Shown here piece by piece: positions 37,301 through 46,143 of a stretch of 64,000 nt of DNA. Source of the stretch: Dryocola clanedunensis_A (GTDB taxonomy: Bacteria; Pseudomonadota; Gammaproteobacteria; Enterobacterales; Enterobacteriaceae); NCBI GenBank assembly GCA_038405435.1, contig JBBYHZ010000001.1; one strand, 5' to 3'. The position numbers and the translations under genes are program-made. The first letter of the stretch is position 1. Every line of letters begins with the position of its first letter. The notes below the pieces were generated by a model. The model saw nothing but the letters and a program-made list of their open reading frames with translations, was not told the DNA's origin and did not search any database.

Positions 37301-37705
37301 TTCCCGCTTCAGCCGGCTGCTGTTGCACAGCCACAGCGTGATCACCAGCAGCAGGATCGCCCCGGAGTAAATCAGCACGTCGACGGGGGATTTATGGTCG
37401 ATGATGATCAGCCGCACGATGGCGGTAATGCCGATATAGACGAAGTAGCGCAGCGGGAAATGATAGCCGGTCTGGAAGTACTTAATAATCAGGGCGATAA
37501 ATTCGAAATAGAGGAAATAGACCACCAGCCCTTCAATCAGCAGATATTTGCTCGCCTGCTCCGTGGGGGCAAACAGCACCTTCGCCAGGTGGTAGGTCTC
37601 TTTGCCGAGGAAGATAATCAGGATCACGCCCAGGGCCAGCAGGCCAAGGTTGAGTACCGTCTGCATGACGGTAGAGATCCATTCAACGCGGGGTGTGGCA
37701 GGCAT
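37298..37705 (-). CDS. psiE: Phosphate-starvation-inducible protein PsiE
   Basis: Small inner-membrane protein of 135 residues (E. coli 136), with four hydrophobic segments (LGLLALGVILIIFLG, GLVVYFLYFEFIALIIKYF, FVYIGITAIVRLIII, VLIYSGAILLLVITLWL). In E. coli it is induced by phosphate starvation through PhoB and is under CRP control; its role is unknown. ATG 37705; GAGGGACTGCT precedes. It is convergent with malG and flanks the yjb operon. Confidence 0.94.
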   Translation of the reverse strand: MPATPRVEWISTVMQTVLNLGLLALGVILIIFLGKETYHLAKVLFAPTEQASKYLLIEGLVVYFLYFEFIALIIKYFQTGYHFPLRYFVYIGITAIVRLIIIDHKSPVDVLIYSGAILLLVITLWLCNSSRLKRE

Positions 37706-37813
37706 AGCAGTCCCTCAAGAAGGTAGTCCAGAAGGAGTGTTATACGTTAAAAGTGTGATCTGGATCGAGATTTTTTGCTTATAGCGTCAATGGACCCTCA
37801 CCGTGAAAGATGT

Positions 37814-37844
37814 TGTAGGCCGGATAAGCGCAGCGTCATCCGGC
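37814..37844. repeat. REP element between psiE and yjbH
   Basis: GTAGGCCGGATAAGCGCAGCG then TCATCCGGC: a single canonical REP, directly past the yjbH stop. Confidence 0.9.
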
Positions 37845-37850
37845 ACTCCG

Positions 37851-39947
37851 TTAGCGGAAGTTCAGGCTCCGGTCGCTGGTCATGCTGTAGAGGTCAAACT
37901 TGCGGCCCAGCATCTGCCCGCCGTCTCGCGTCAGCGGCGTCCAGCCAATCTGCGCGCGGGAGCGGGTCGGTGACGAGGTGAAGATATCCAGCGGCACGTT
38001 CACGTAGAAGCCTTTAGTGAAGTCCCCTTCCCCGTATTCTTGCTTCGAAACGTTGGTGATGGTGGCGTACGTGCCCACCACAATCCCGCTGTCGAAGCGT
38101 TTGGAGATCTCCAGCGTGCCGCCCTTATCCTTCGCCAGATACTGCCCGACGCTCAGTTTCACCAGCACGTCATCGGCAAACGAAGGCGTCCAGTAGCCCG
38201 TCAGGTGGCCGGTCGGCGCGCTGTAATCGGTAAACTTCATCATGTCCTGCGCGCTGCGCCAGTCACGCTGTTTAACGTAGTTGGCGTTAGCGCCAATCGC
38301 CCAGTTGCTGTCTACAGGACGGTAAAGCACCTCGGCACCCGCGCCGCCGTACATAGTTTCCAGATAGCCGCCGTAAACCTGTCCGTACCAGCTGTTGCCC
38401 AGATACTGGAAGTAGTTAGCCTGCAGGTTGTTGACGTAGATATCGTTTTCCACGTAGTCGCGAACGTGGGTACGCACGCGCGGCAGCGTCGAATCGTTCG
38501 GCGGGTTGGTGTAGTTAAATTTGTCGTAGTTATTAGCGATGTTGGCAAAAATGCTGCCGGTGGTCAGCAGGTGGTCTGTCACCCACCAGTCGGCGGTGCC
38601 CATCACCCCGACCTGATACATGTAGAAGCTCTCCGGGCCGCCAATGGACTGGTTCAGCACCGGGTTAAGGGAGAAGTTCACCTTCGACTTATCGATGTAG
38701 TAACCCTGCTCGGTGGTTTCCGGGACAATCGGCTCCTCACGCTTCTGCACCAGCTGCGTCTCATGCCCCAGCGGCTCGCCTTCCAGATGGTGGCGCAGGC
38801 TGGAAACGTCGGTTTCGGTGGTCACCTGCGGCATATTCAGACGCGTCTCGGTAATGCGGATGGTCTGGATATTCTCCGGCAGATCGTTCATTACGATGCG
38901 GTTTGCGCGCTCAATGCCTTCGCGGGAGTCACGATATTTCACCTGTTCGCCGGTGACGTACAGCGTGTCGCCCTTCACCTGAATATTCGGGTTCGTAAGA
39001 CCGGCGTTGTATTTCAGCATCGTCAGCTGGTTCGCCACAACGTTATGCTGGAGGATCTCATCCTGCGGATTAGGCTGGTACTGCGGGCGACGGTTGTCGT
39101 TATAGCCCGGACGGAGATCGTTAAAGTTAGTGCGCAGCGTGAAGCCGAACATCAGGGTATTGCCGCGCTCATAGCTGACGTTAACGTCGGCCCAATCGGT
39201 CACCCGATAGATCGCGCCGACGTTAAAGTTGCTGCGCTGCTCGAGCTTGCCCGCAAAGTCCTGGCTGTAATTGTTCCCTTCGTATTCCAGCTTCAGGCGC
39301 AGCGGCTGCCACGGCGTCTGGTATTCGATACCGCCGAACAGGGAGGCCGGGCCGTGGAACATGCCGCTGAAGTTGAAGGAGCCCGCCTGGTTGTAGCTGT
39401 TATCGCGATTGCAGAAGCTGTTGCTGACTTCGCAGAATGGATTTTTCACGTTGCCGCTGGTGCCCATATAGCCCCAGCCCATGCCCAGCGAGAAATCGAA
39501 CGGCCCCCAGGCTTTGCTCGCCACCACGTATTCGCCGTCAAACAGGCCCGTACCGCCCAAATCCCTTACCCCGGCGGAGACTTCCGGCAGGTAATAGCCC
39601 TCTTCCCACAGGCGCACTTTCATATCGAAAGCCTTATCTTTGTAGGTCTGGTCGCCGGAAAAGGCGTCTACGGAGCTGTACTGCCTGGTGCGCACGTCGG
39701 TGTAGCGCAGCGTGGTTTCCAGCCACGGGAAGAGCTGGATAGAGGCGGAGTAAAAGCGGTACTGGTCGTTATCGCGGTAGTTGGCGCTGAACTCGCCGGT
39801 ACGGGCCATGCGCGCGGTCGGCGTTTGCAGCAGGCCCACGCCGCCGAAGTCGGATTGCGAAGGGCCAATGGGGGCCGGGAAAGTTTCGGCGTGGCAGGCG
39901 GTGGAGACGGCCAGCGCCAGCAGGCTGTAGATATATTTATTTTTCAT
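37851..39947 (-). CDS. yjbH: YjbH outer-membrane exopolysaccharide protein (GfcD/YmcA family)
   Basis: Last gene of yjbEFGH, an Rcs-controlled operon for an extracellular polysaccharide. 698 residues, the E. coli length; a large double beta-barrel-type outer-membrane protein, with signal peptide 1-22 (MKNKYIYSLLALAVSTACHAET), then PAPIGPSQSDFGGVGLLQTPTARMARTGEFSANYRDNDQYR. Many strands follow; it ends DLYSMTSDRSLNFR. The start ATG 39947 overlaps the yjbG stop (TGATG), implying translational coupling. An upstream TTG at 39950 is not needed. The related gfcD takes part in group 4 capsule export. Confidence 0.93.
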   Translation of the reverse strand: MKNKYIYSLLALAVSTACHAETFPAPIGPSQSDFGGVGLLQTPTARMARTGEFSANYRDNDQYRFYSASIQLFPWLETTLRYTDVRTRQYSSVDAFSGDQTYKDKAFDMKVRLWEEGYYLPEVSAGVRDLGGTGLFDGEYVVASKAWGPFDFSLGMGWGYMGTSGNVKNPFCEVSNSFCNRDNSYNQAGSFNFSGMFHGPASLFGGIEYQTPWQPLRLKLEYEGNNYSQDFAGKLEQRSNFNVGAIYRVTDWADVNVSYERGNTLMFGFTLRTNFNDLRPGYNDNRRPQYQPNPQDEILQHNVVANQLTMLKYNAGLTNPNIQVKGDTLYVTGEQVKYRDSREGIERANRIVMNDLPENIQTIRITETRLNMPQVTTETDVSSLRHHLEGEPLGHETQLVQKREEPIVPETTEQGYYIDKSKVNFSLNPVLNQSIGGPESFYMYQVGVMGTADWWVTDHLLTTGSIFANIANNYDKFNYTNPPNDSTLPRVRTHVRDYVENDIYVNNLQANYFQYLGNSWYGQVYGGYLETMYGGAGAEVLYRPVDSNWAIGANANYVKQRDWRSAQDMMKFTDYSAPTGHLTGYWTPSFADDVLVKLSVGQYLAKDKGGTLEISKRFDSGIVVGTYATITNVSKQEYGEGDFTKGFYVNVPLDIFTSSPTRSRAQIGWTPLTRDGGQMLGRKFDLYSMTSDRSLNFR

Positions 39948-40768
39948 CAATCCGGGATCCGATGGGTCAGGGAAGTAAGGATTTGCTGGTTCAGGGCGTT
40001 GAAAGCGGAGTCGAACAGGCGATCGGAGAAGCCGACAAACAGAATGCTGCCCGGCAGCAGCTCAACGTGGCGCTTGTTCCAGTAGGCGACGGGCGCCTTT
40101 TCGGTTTTGCCATCGGGATAAACCACCCAGGCGTAGCTGCGGTCGGCGCCGCTGAGCAGATTCACATCTTCCAGATACTCAGCCGCAGTGCGTCCGGCGA
40201 CGAACGGTTTGACGCCCGGCGAACTCACCAGCCCCATCAGCTTGATAGTCGTCGGCTGCGGTCCCGCCCACAGGCTGTAGTCCCCTTGCAGGGTGACGTT
40301 GGAGCGTGGACGCAGGCGAACCCAGTCCGGGTCGAGATTGACGAACTGGCGTCCTGTAACCCTGATAGCCTGTAGCTGCTGGCGCACGCTGTTGATTGCG
40401 GCGGCGTCATCACCCTCTTCCTGAGCGGCAAACCCGCCCAGCGCGGCGAGCAGTTTTTGATGCTGCTGTTCGGCAGCCGCCGAAGCCTGCCGCTCGCTAA
40501 TAACGGCACCCGGCCACCAGGCGCGGCTCAGGGAAGGCTGGGTGACTAAATCCCCCAGCCGCTCGACGTTGGTCAGCTGCTGGTTGCCGGGATTAACGGT
40601 GACGTTACCGGCGGCGTAGAGATAAGAGCTGCTGAACGTCAGCAGAGCGGCTAAACATAGAGTCGTCTGTCGGCGGATGACGCGGCGCTTATCCGCCCTG
40701 CGTGGACCGGCGCTTAAAATTGATAAGCCGCGCGCCATCCACCGTGTTTTAAAGGCTGTTATTTTCAT
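39947..40768 (-). CDS. yjbG: YjbG periplasmic exopolysaccharide protein (GfcC family), REP in its 5' end
   Basis: Periplasmic protein of the yjbEFGH operon (GfcC family; ubiquitin-like and helical fold with an unknown role in capsule export). 273 residues against 245 in E. coli. The extra length is at the N-terminus: MKITAFKTRWMARGLSIL, then an Arg/Lys-rich stretch read from a REP element, then the hydrophobic core TTLCLAALLTFSSSYLYAAG, the real signal sequence. ATG 40768 overlaps the yjbF stop (TAATG), supporting this start. I found no ATG, GTG or TTG in frame between the REP and the signal core. The C-terminal part (RSYAWVVYPDGKTEKAPVAYWNKRHVELLPGS) is well conserved. Confidence 0.9.
   Translation of the reverse strand: MKITAFKTRWMARGLSILSAGPRRADKRRVIRRQTTLCLAALLTFSSSYLYAAGNVTVNPGNQQLTNVERLGDLVTQPSLSRAWWPGAVISERQASAAAEQQHQKLLAALGGFAAQEEGDDAAAINSVRQQLQAIRVTGRQFVNLDPDWVRLRPRSNVTLQGDYSLWAGPQPTTIKLMGLVSSPGVKPFVAGRTAAEYLEDVNLLSGADRSYAWVVYPDGKTEKAPVAYWNKRHVELLPGSILFVGFSDRLFDSAFNALNQQILTSLTHRIPD
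40671..40745. repeat. REP pair inside the yjbG coding sequence
   Basis: CGGCGGATGACGCGGCGCTT then ATCCGCCCTGCG at 40671-40702, with a degenerate opposite copy GATAAGCCGCGCGCCATCCACC at about 40721-40743. Both lie downstream of the yjbG start codon. REPs are normally intergenic, so this is unusual. Confidence 0.82.
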
Positions 40769-41403
40769 TATTTCGCCGCCTTCAGCAGAACCGTGGTAAT
40801 CGGCCAGTAGTCCGGGCCAAGGTATTGTTTTGACTGGCGGATATGACCGTCGCTGTCTACCCAAAAACGGTTGTGCCAGCTTTTGCCGGAGGCCGTCACC
40901 TCTTCATCCAGAACGCGCACCGGCGTAACGCTGCTGCCCACTTTCAGGGTGTCGCTGCCATCCCAGCGGAAGGTAGAGCGCGCCGTTGCCATGCGCACCT
41001 GCTGATGTTCGGTCCACGCCATTTGCCGTGTCCAGGTAGCACCGTCGATAATCTGGTTCACCTTCGCCAGCGGATCGTCCGTCAGGTTGCTGACCTGCGT
41101 CAGGTTGTCGCCAAGGCCGACCGTCTTCACTACCCGACCGTTCTGGGTAACGAGGGTTGCCCGATCCTGAGTCACCCATTTCTGCTGACCGTTCTCGTCA
41201 TAGGCCAGCACCACGAATAATTGCGGGCCGCCGTTGATGCTCATGTACTGGCTGGCGTAACGCATATTCTGAATATCGTCATCGGTGAGCTGCACGCCGT
41301 CGGTGCCCACGATGCTGTGCCAGAGCGAAGTACCGAGACCCTTAGTGGTTGCAGAACAGGCCTGAAGTAACAGGCAAACAACAAGAATTGAAAGTCGCTG
41401 CAC
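40768..41403 (-). CDS. yjbF: YjbF outer-membrane lipoprotein (GfcB family)
   Basis: Lipoprotein of the yjbEFGH exopolysaccharide operon, 211 residues. N-terminal signal with lipobox LLLQACSA (Cys16, no Asp at +2, so outer-membrane sorting is expected). GfcB-like body with DDDIQNMRYASQYMSINGGPQLFVVLAYDENGQQKWVTQD near 40-80 and a C-terminal YWPITTVLLKAAK. The start is GTG 41403, with GGGGATAC upstream; no ATG in frame fits. Overlaps yjbG by one base (TAATG). Confidence 0.9.
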   Translation of the reverse strand: MQRLSILVVCLLLQACSATTKGLGTSLWHSIVGTDGVQLTDDDIQNMRYASQYMSINGGPQLFVVLAYDENGQQKWVTQDRATLVTQNGRVVKTVGLGDNLTQVSNLTDDPLAKVNQIIDGATWTRQMAWTEHQQVRMATARSTFRWDGSDTLKVGSSVTPVRVLDEEVTASGKSWHNRFWVDSDGHIRQSKQYLGPDYWPITTVLLKAAK

Positions 41404-41466
41404 GACGTATCCCCGGATTCAAAATAACCACACCGAAGTGTGGTTAGGGTTAAAACACCCGTGAAA

Positions 41467-41712
41467 TTACTGGGTGCTGGTCGTCGTGGTCGTGGTAGTC
41501 CCGGTATTAGAACCGTCGCCACCACCGGTGGCAGCAAGCGCTACCCCCACTGCTGACCCGACAGTGCTGGAGCTGGTCGCAGTAGAACTCCCTGCGGACA
41601 CAGAAGTAGCCTGCGCGCCAGCTGCTTCACCCACTGCTACCGGGTCAGCACTTGCCGCGCCAGCCGCTGCCAGCGTGAATATGGCGAGAGCGCCATAAAT
41701 GACTTTTTTCAT
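41467..41712 (-). CDS. yjbE: YjbE, small secreted Ser/Thr/Gly-rich protein
   Basis: First gene of yjbEFGH; 81 residues (E. coli 80). Signal peptide MKKVIYGALAIFTLAAAGAASA at 1-22. The mature part is low complexity: Ala/Val/Gly, then Ser/Thr-rich, ending in a run of nine Thr and Ser residues before the final Gln. Small hydrophobic-Gly segment VGSAVGVALAATGGGDG. A similar GfcA precedes gfcBCD in group 4 capsule operons. The role is unknown; induced by Rcs and osmotic stress in E. coli. AAGGGAAATTGTT precedes ATG 41712. Confidence 0.9.
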   Translation of the reverse strand: MKKVIYGALAIFTLAAAGAASADPVAVGEAAGAQATSVSAGSSTATSSSTVGSAVGVALAATGGGDGSNTGTTTTTTTSTQ

Positions 41713-42035
41713 AACAATTTCCCTTCATTGAATGAATGGAGATTTGCCCAAAAGAGTTTCAGGCGGGATCGAGTATACACAACTAAAGATGACAATCAGG
41801 ATGATGGGGAAATAGAGAAGGCGTTTTAAGACAAGTGGAAAAAATAACCTTTTAGCAGTTATTATTGATAATATAAAACCATTAAAATCAATGAGTTAAT
41901 GGAAATATAAATATTACCTATGATCTAATTACTCCTAAAATAACCCGGAGTGAATACAGGGTCATGAGGTTTTTTAGGATTAACCTCAGCGGGGGAAATT
42001 AGCAATATAACGAGACAAGGGGAATTGTCTTATAA
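41713..42035 (-). promoter_or_regulatory. AT-rich control region upstream of yjbE
   Basis: About 320 bp without a gene, distinctly AT-rich between 41830 and 41960, unlike the flanks. TAGGATTAACCTCA at 41975-41988 matches 11 of 14 positions of the RcsAB box and lies next to a run of T. A long leader or H-NS binding is possible. No ops/JUMPstart element is seen. Confidence 0.4.
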
Positions 42036-42062
42036 ATAAGCCGGCGCAGGTGGCCGGCTTAT
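42036..42062 (-). terminator. pgi terminator
   Basis: ATAAGCCGGC/GCCGGCTTAT, a perfect 10-bp stem with a 7-base loop. On the minus strand it is followed by TTATAAG, on the plus strand by TTATTTTATT. It may insulate pgi from yjbE. Confidence 0.75.
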
Positions 42063-42086
42063 TTTATTTATGGCTTAGCTTATTAC

Positions 42087-43736
<1,650 letters not shown>

Positions 43737-43947
43737 AGCGTTACCCTTTTGATTTGAGAACTGTGACTGCGGTCAATTGTATATCCACAAAACGGGATTT
43801 GGGATGATCTTTCTGCCATTGGACGGCGAATAGCGTTTCAGATTATGTGGTCGATAAAAAGTGTTAGGGTGCATCGGCACCGGCTATGACCGCGTCTACA
43901 CTGAGAAAAACAGTATGGCCTCGTAAACCAGGTAAGGTAAAAATTTT

Positions 43948-45753
43948 ATGGAATTGTCTGTACCCCTTTTGTTGGTGATCATTACTCTCGCCTCACTGGC
44001 GGCGCAATGGCTGGCGTGGCTTGTGCGCTTGCCTGCCATCCTGCCGCTACTGGTCTTTGGCCTGGTTCTTGGCCCGTTTACCGGCATCCTCAATCCGGAT
44101 GCGCTGTTCGGGGATCTGCTTTTCCCTATCGTCTCGCTTTCCGTTGCCATTATTTTGTTTGAAGGGGCGCTGACCCTGCGCTTTGACGAGATACGCGGGC
44201 TGGGCGGCGTGGTCCGGAATCTGGTCAGCGTCGGCATGCTGATTACGTTCAGCGTCATAAGCCTGGCCTGCTGGTGGCTGCTGGGGCTTACCCCGGAGCT
44301 GTCTGCGCTCGTAGGCGCCGTGACCGTGGTCACCGGACCAACGGTTATCGCGCCGCTGATGCGCGTTGTGCGCCCGAATGCCGCAATCAACCAGGTGCTG
44401 CGCTGGGAAGGGATAGTTATCGACCCTGTGGGGGCGATTTTCACCCTGCTGGTCTTTGAATTCATTACCCTGCGCCAGGAGGCCGGTTCCTCACTTCATC
44501 TGCTGGTGATTTTCGGGCAGACCGTCGCGGTAGGGTTGATTACCGGGGCCATCTTTGGCTGGCTGTTGGGTACGGCGTTAAAACGCGTCTGGCTGCCGGG
44601 CTACCTGCAAAACTTTGCGGTGCTGGCGATTGTGCTGCTGACGTTTGGCATATCCAACGCGCTCTCCGACGAGTCGGGCCTGCTGGCGGTCACGATCCTC
44701 GGCATCTGGCTGGCGAACATGCGGGACGTCGACGTCAGCGATATCGTCGAGTTTAAAGAGGAGCTGTCCGCCATCCTGATCTCCGCTTTATTTATTATTC
44801 TCGCCGCCCGCCTGGACGTTCACGGCGTGCTGGCGATGGGCTGGCCGCTGGTTGCCCTGCTGCTGGTTATCCAGTTTATCGCCCGTCCGCTCTGCATTGC
44901 CGCCTCAACCGTTGGCTCCACGCTCACCGGGCGAGACAGGCTGCTGCTGTGCTGGATTGCGCCGCGCGGGATTGTCGCCGCGGCGGTCAGCTCCCTGTTT
45001 GCGCTTACGCTTGAGCGCAGCGGCTACGAGGGCGCGGACAAGCTGGTGAGCGTAGTATTCGCGATTATCATCGGTACCGTAGTGGTGCAGAGCCTGACCA
45101 GCGCCCCACTGGCGAAATTCCTTAAGGTACAGCAGCGCAAGCCCCGGGGCGTGCTGATCATCGGTGCCAATACCGTGGCCCGCACCCTGGCCCACGCGCT
45201 GGTGAAGCAAAATATTCCGGTCCTGCTGACCGATAACAGCTGGGAATACTACCGGCTTGCGCGCATGGAAGGGCTGCCCGCGTACTATGGCAACGCCTGG
45301 TCCGAGCATGCTGAGAACTATCTCGACCTGAGTAATACGGCGCAGGTGCTTGCGCTCTCTCCTAACCGCCATCAGAACGCGCTGGCCGTTTATCACTTCA
45401 GCCACCTGCTGGGCAGCGAAAAAGTCTTCGCCATTCGCTCCGGCTCGCCGCTCAAGGGACGCATCAGCAACGAAAGCGCCCGCTTCCGCCGTCTCGAAAG
45501 ATTATTCCCGGAGGACGTGACGTGGAACAGCCTCAGCAGCCAGATAGCCAAAGGTGCCGTAGTCAAAGCTACCCGTCTTAACGAGAACTTCGGCTGGCTG
45601 GAATACATAGAGAAAAACAGCGGCGTGGTGCCGTTATTTGCGCTGCCGGAAGACGGGCGGCTCATCTCCATGAGCGGAAAAACCACCCCGGCGCTGCCCT
45701 GTACGATGATTGCGCTAGTACAGAATGAAAAATCCGCAACGTCTAAACGTTGA
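43948..45753 (+). CDS. CPA1-type cation:proton antiporter with a C-terminal nucleotide-binding-like domain
   Basis: Inner-membrane NhaP-like exchanger of 601 residues. About 12 hydrophobic segments at 1-385, with family stretches VSLSVAIILFEGALTLRFDEI, AVTVVTGPTVIAPLMRVVRPN and EGIVIDPVGAIFTLLVFEF. A cytosolic part from about 395 begins RGVLIIGANTVARTLAHALVKQNIPVLL, which resembles a TrkA-N/RCK Rossmann fold, so nucleotide gating is possible. The exchanged ion (Na+, K+ or other) cannot be told. E. coli K-12 has no gene here; this one sits between pgi and lysC. AGGTAAGG precedes ATG. The lysC -35 box overlaps its stop codon. Confidence 0.88.
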   Translation: MELSVPLLLVIITLASLAAQWLAWLVRLPAILPLLVFGLVLGPFTGILNPDALFGDLLFPIVSLSVAIILFEGALTLRFDEIRGLGGVVRNLVSVGMLITFSVISLACWWLLGLTPELSALVGAVTVVTGPTVIAPLMRVVRPNAAINQVLRWEGIVIDPVGAIFTLLVFEFITLRQEAGSSLHLLVIFGQTVAVGLITGAIFGWLLGTALKRVWLPGYLQNFAVLAIVLLTFGISNALSDESGLLAVTILGIWLANMRDVDVSDIVEFKEELSAILISALFIILAARLDVHGVLAMGWPLVALLLVIQFIARPLCIAASTVGSTLTGRDRLLLCWIAPRGIVAAAVSSLFALTLERSGYEGADKLVSVVFAIIIGTVVVQSLTSAPLAKFLKVQQRKPRGVLIIGANTVARTLAHALVKQNIPVLLTDNSWEYYRLARMEGLPAYYGNAWSEHAENYLDLSNTAQVLALSPNRHQNALAVYHFSHLLGSEKVFAIRSGSPLKGRISNESARFRRLERLFPEDVTWNSLSSQIAKGAVVKATRLNENFGWLEYIEKNSGVVPLFALPEDGRLISMSGKTTPALPCTMIALVQNEKSATSKR

Positions 45754-45778
45754 CATCATCGCCGTAACATTTTATTTC
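45750..45778 (+). promoter_or_regulatory. lysC promoter
   Basis: TTGACA at 45750-45755, exactly on the TGA stop of the upstream antiporter gene, and a weak -10 (TATTTC, 45773-45778) after 17 bp. The leader RNA would begin around 45785. Confidence 0.6.
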
Positions 45779-45788
45779 TATACGCCTA

Positions 45789-46140
45789 ACTTGTTCAGTT
45801 TGAGCAAGCCAGAAGAGGCGCGTCGTCCAGGTAGTGTGTTTGAGGAGCCAGTCCGCAGACAGCACATGAGGGGGAACGACGCCGAGGTAGCGCGCAGAAG
45901 GCAATGTTCGTTATCGGCCGCAGGGGCTGAATCCCCTGGGTTGTCACCAGAAGCGTTCGGCAGTCGGACGTTTATACCCGAATTAATTGGCGTTGCAGCT
46001 TCAAGAAATCGGGTAGACAAGGTGGGGCGCTTCTGGGTGTATCCGTAGTTTTCCCTTCTACGTCTGCCCCGTATCCCGCTCTTCCCTTGTGCCAAGGCTG
46101 AAAATTTACCGCCATACGAATGGCCCCCTGACACGAGGTA
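45789..46140 (+). ncRNA. Lysine riboswitch, lysC leader
   Basis: Leader of the aspartokinase III gene. The conserved lysine-aptamer pieces occur in order: AGAAGAGGCGCGTC, GTGTTTGAGGAGCCAGTC, ATGAGGGGGAACGACGCCGAGGTAG in two parts, CAGGGGCTGAATCCCCTGGG and GTTGTCACC. A 5' hairpin CTTGTTCA/TGAGCAAG precedes it. The switching helix CCAGAAGCG (45947-45955) is perfectly complementary to CGCTTCTGG (46028-46036). In E. coli lysine binding blocks lysC translation and exposes RNase E sites. An extra hairpin lies in the loop of the switching helix. Confidence 0.95.
45975..46015 (+). repeat. Extra hairpin inserted in the riboswitch expression platform
   Basis: TACCCGA (45975-45981) pairs with TCGGGTA (46009-46015) around AATTGGCGTTGCAGCTT. 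I do not recall this in the E. coli lysC leader. TACCCGAA...AATT...GTTGCAG resembles a widespread enterobacterial intergenic element starting TACCCGAAATAATTCGAG, possibly as a shortened copy. Confidence 0.55.
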
Positions 46141-46143
46141 GTT

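Noticed and set aside
38040..40085. 681-codon open frame on the plus strand opposite yjbH and yjbG
   Set aside because: It is a shadow frame: the minus-strand yjbH and yjbG are clearly real, and the antisense protein has no domain, start signal or known match.
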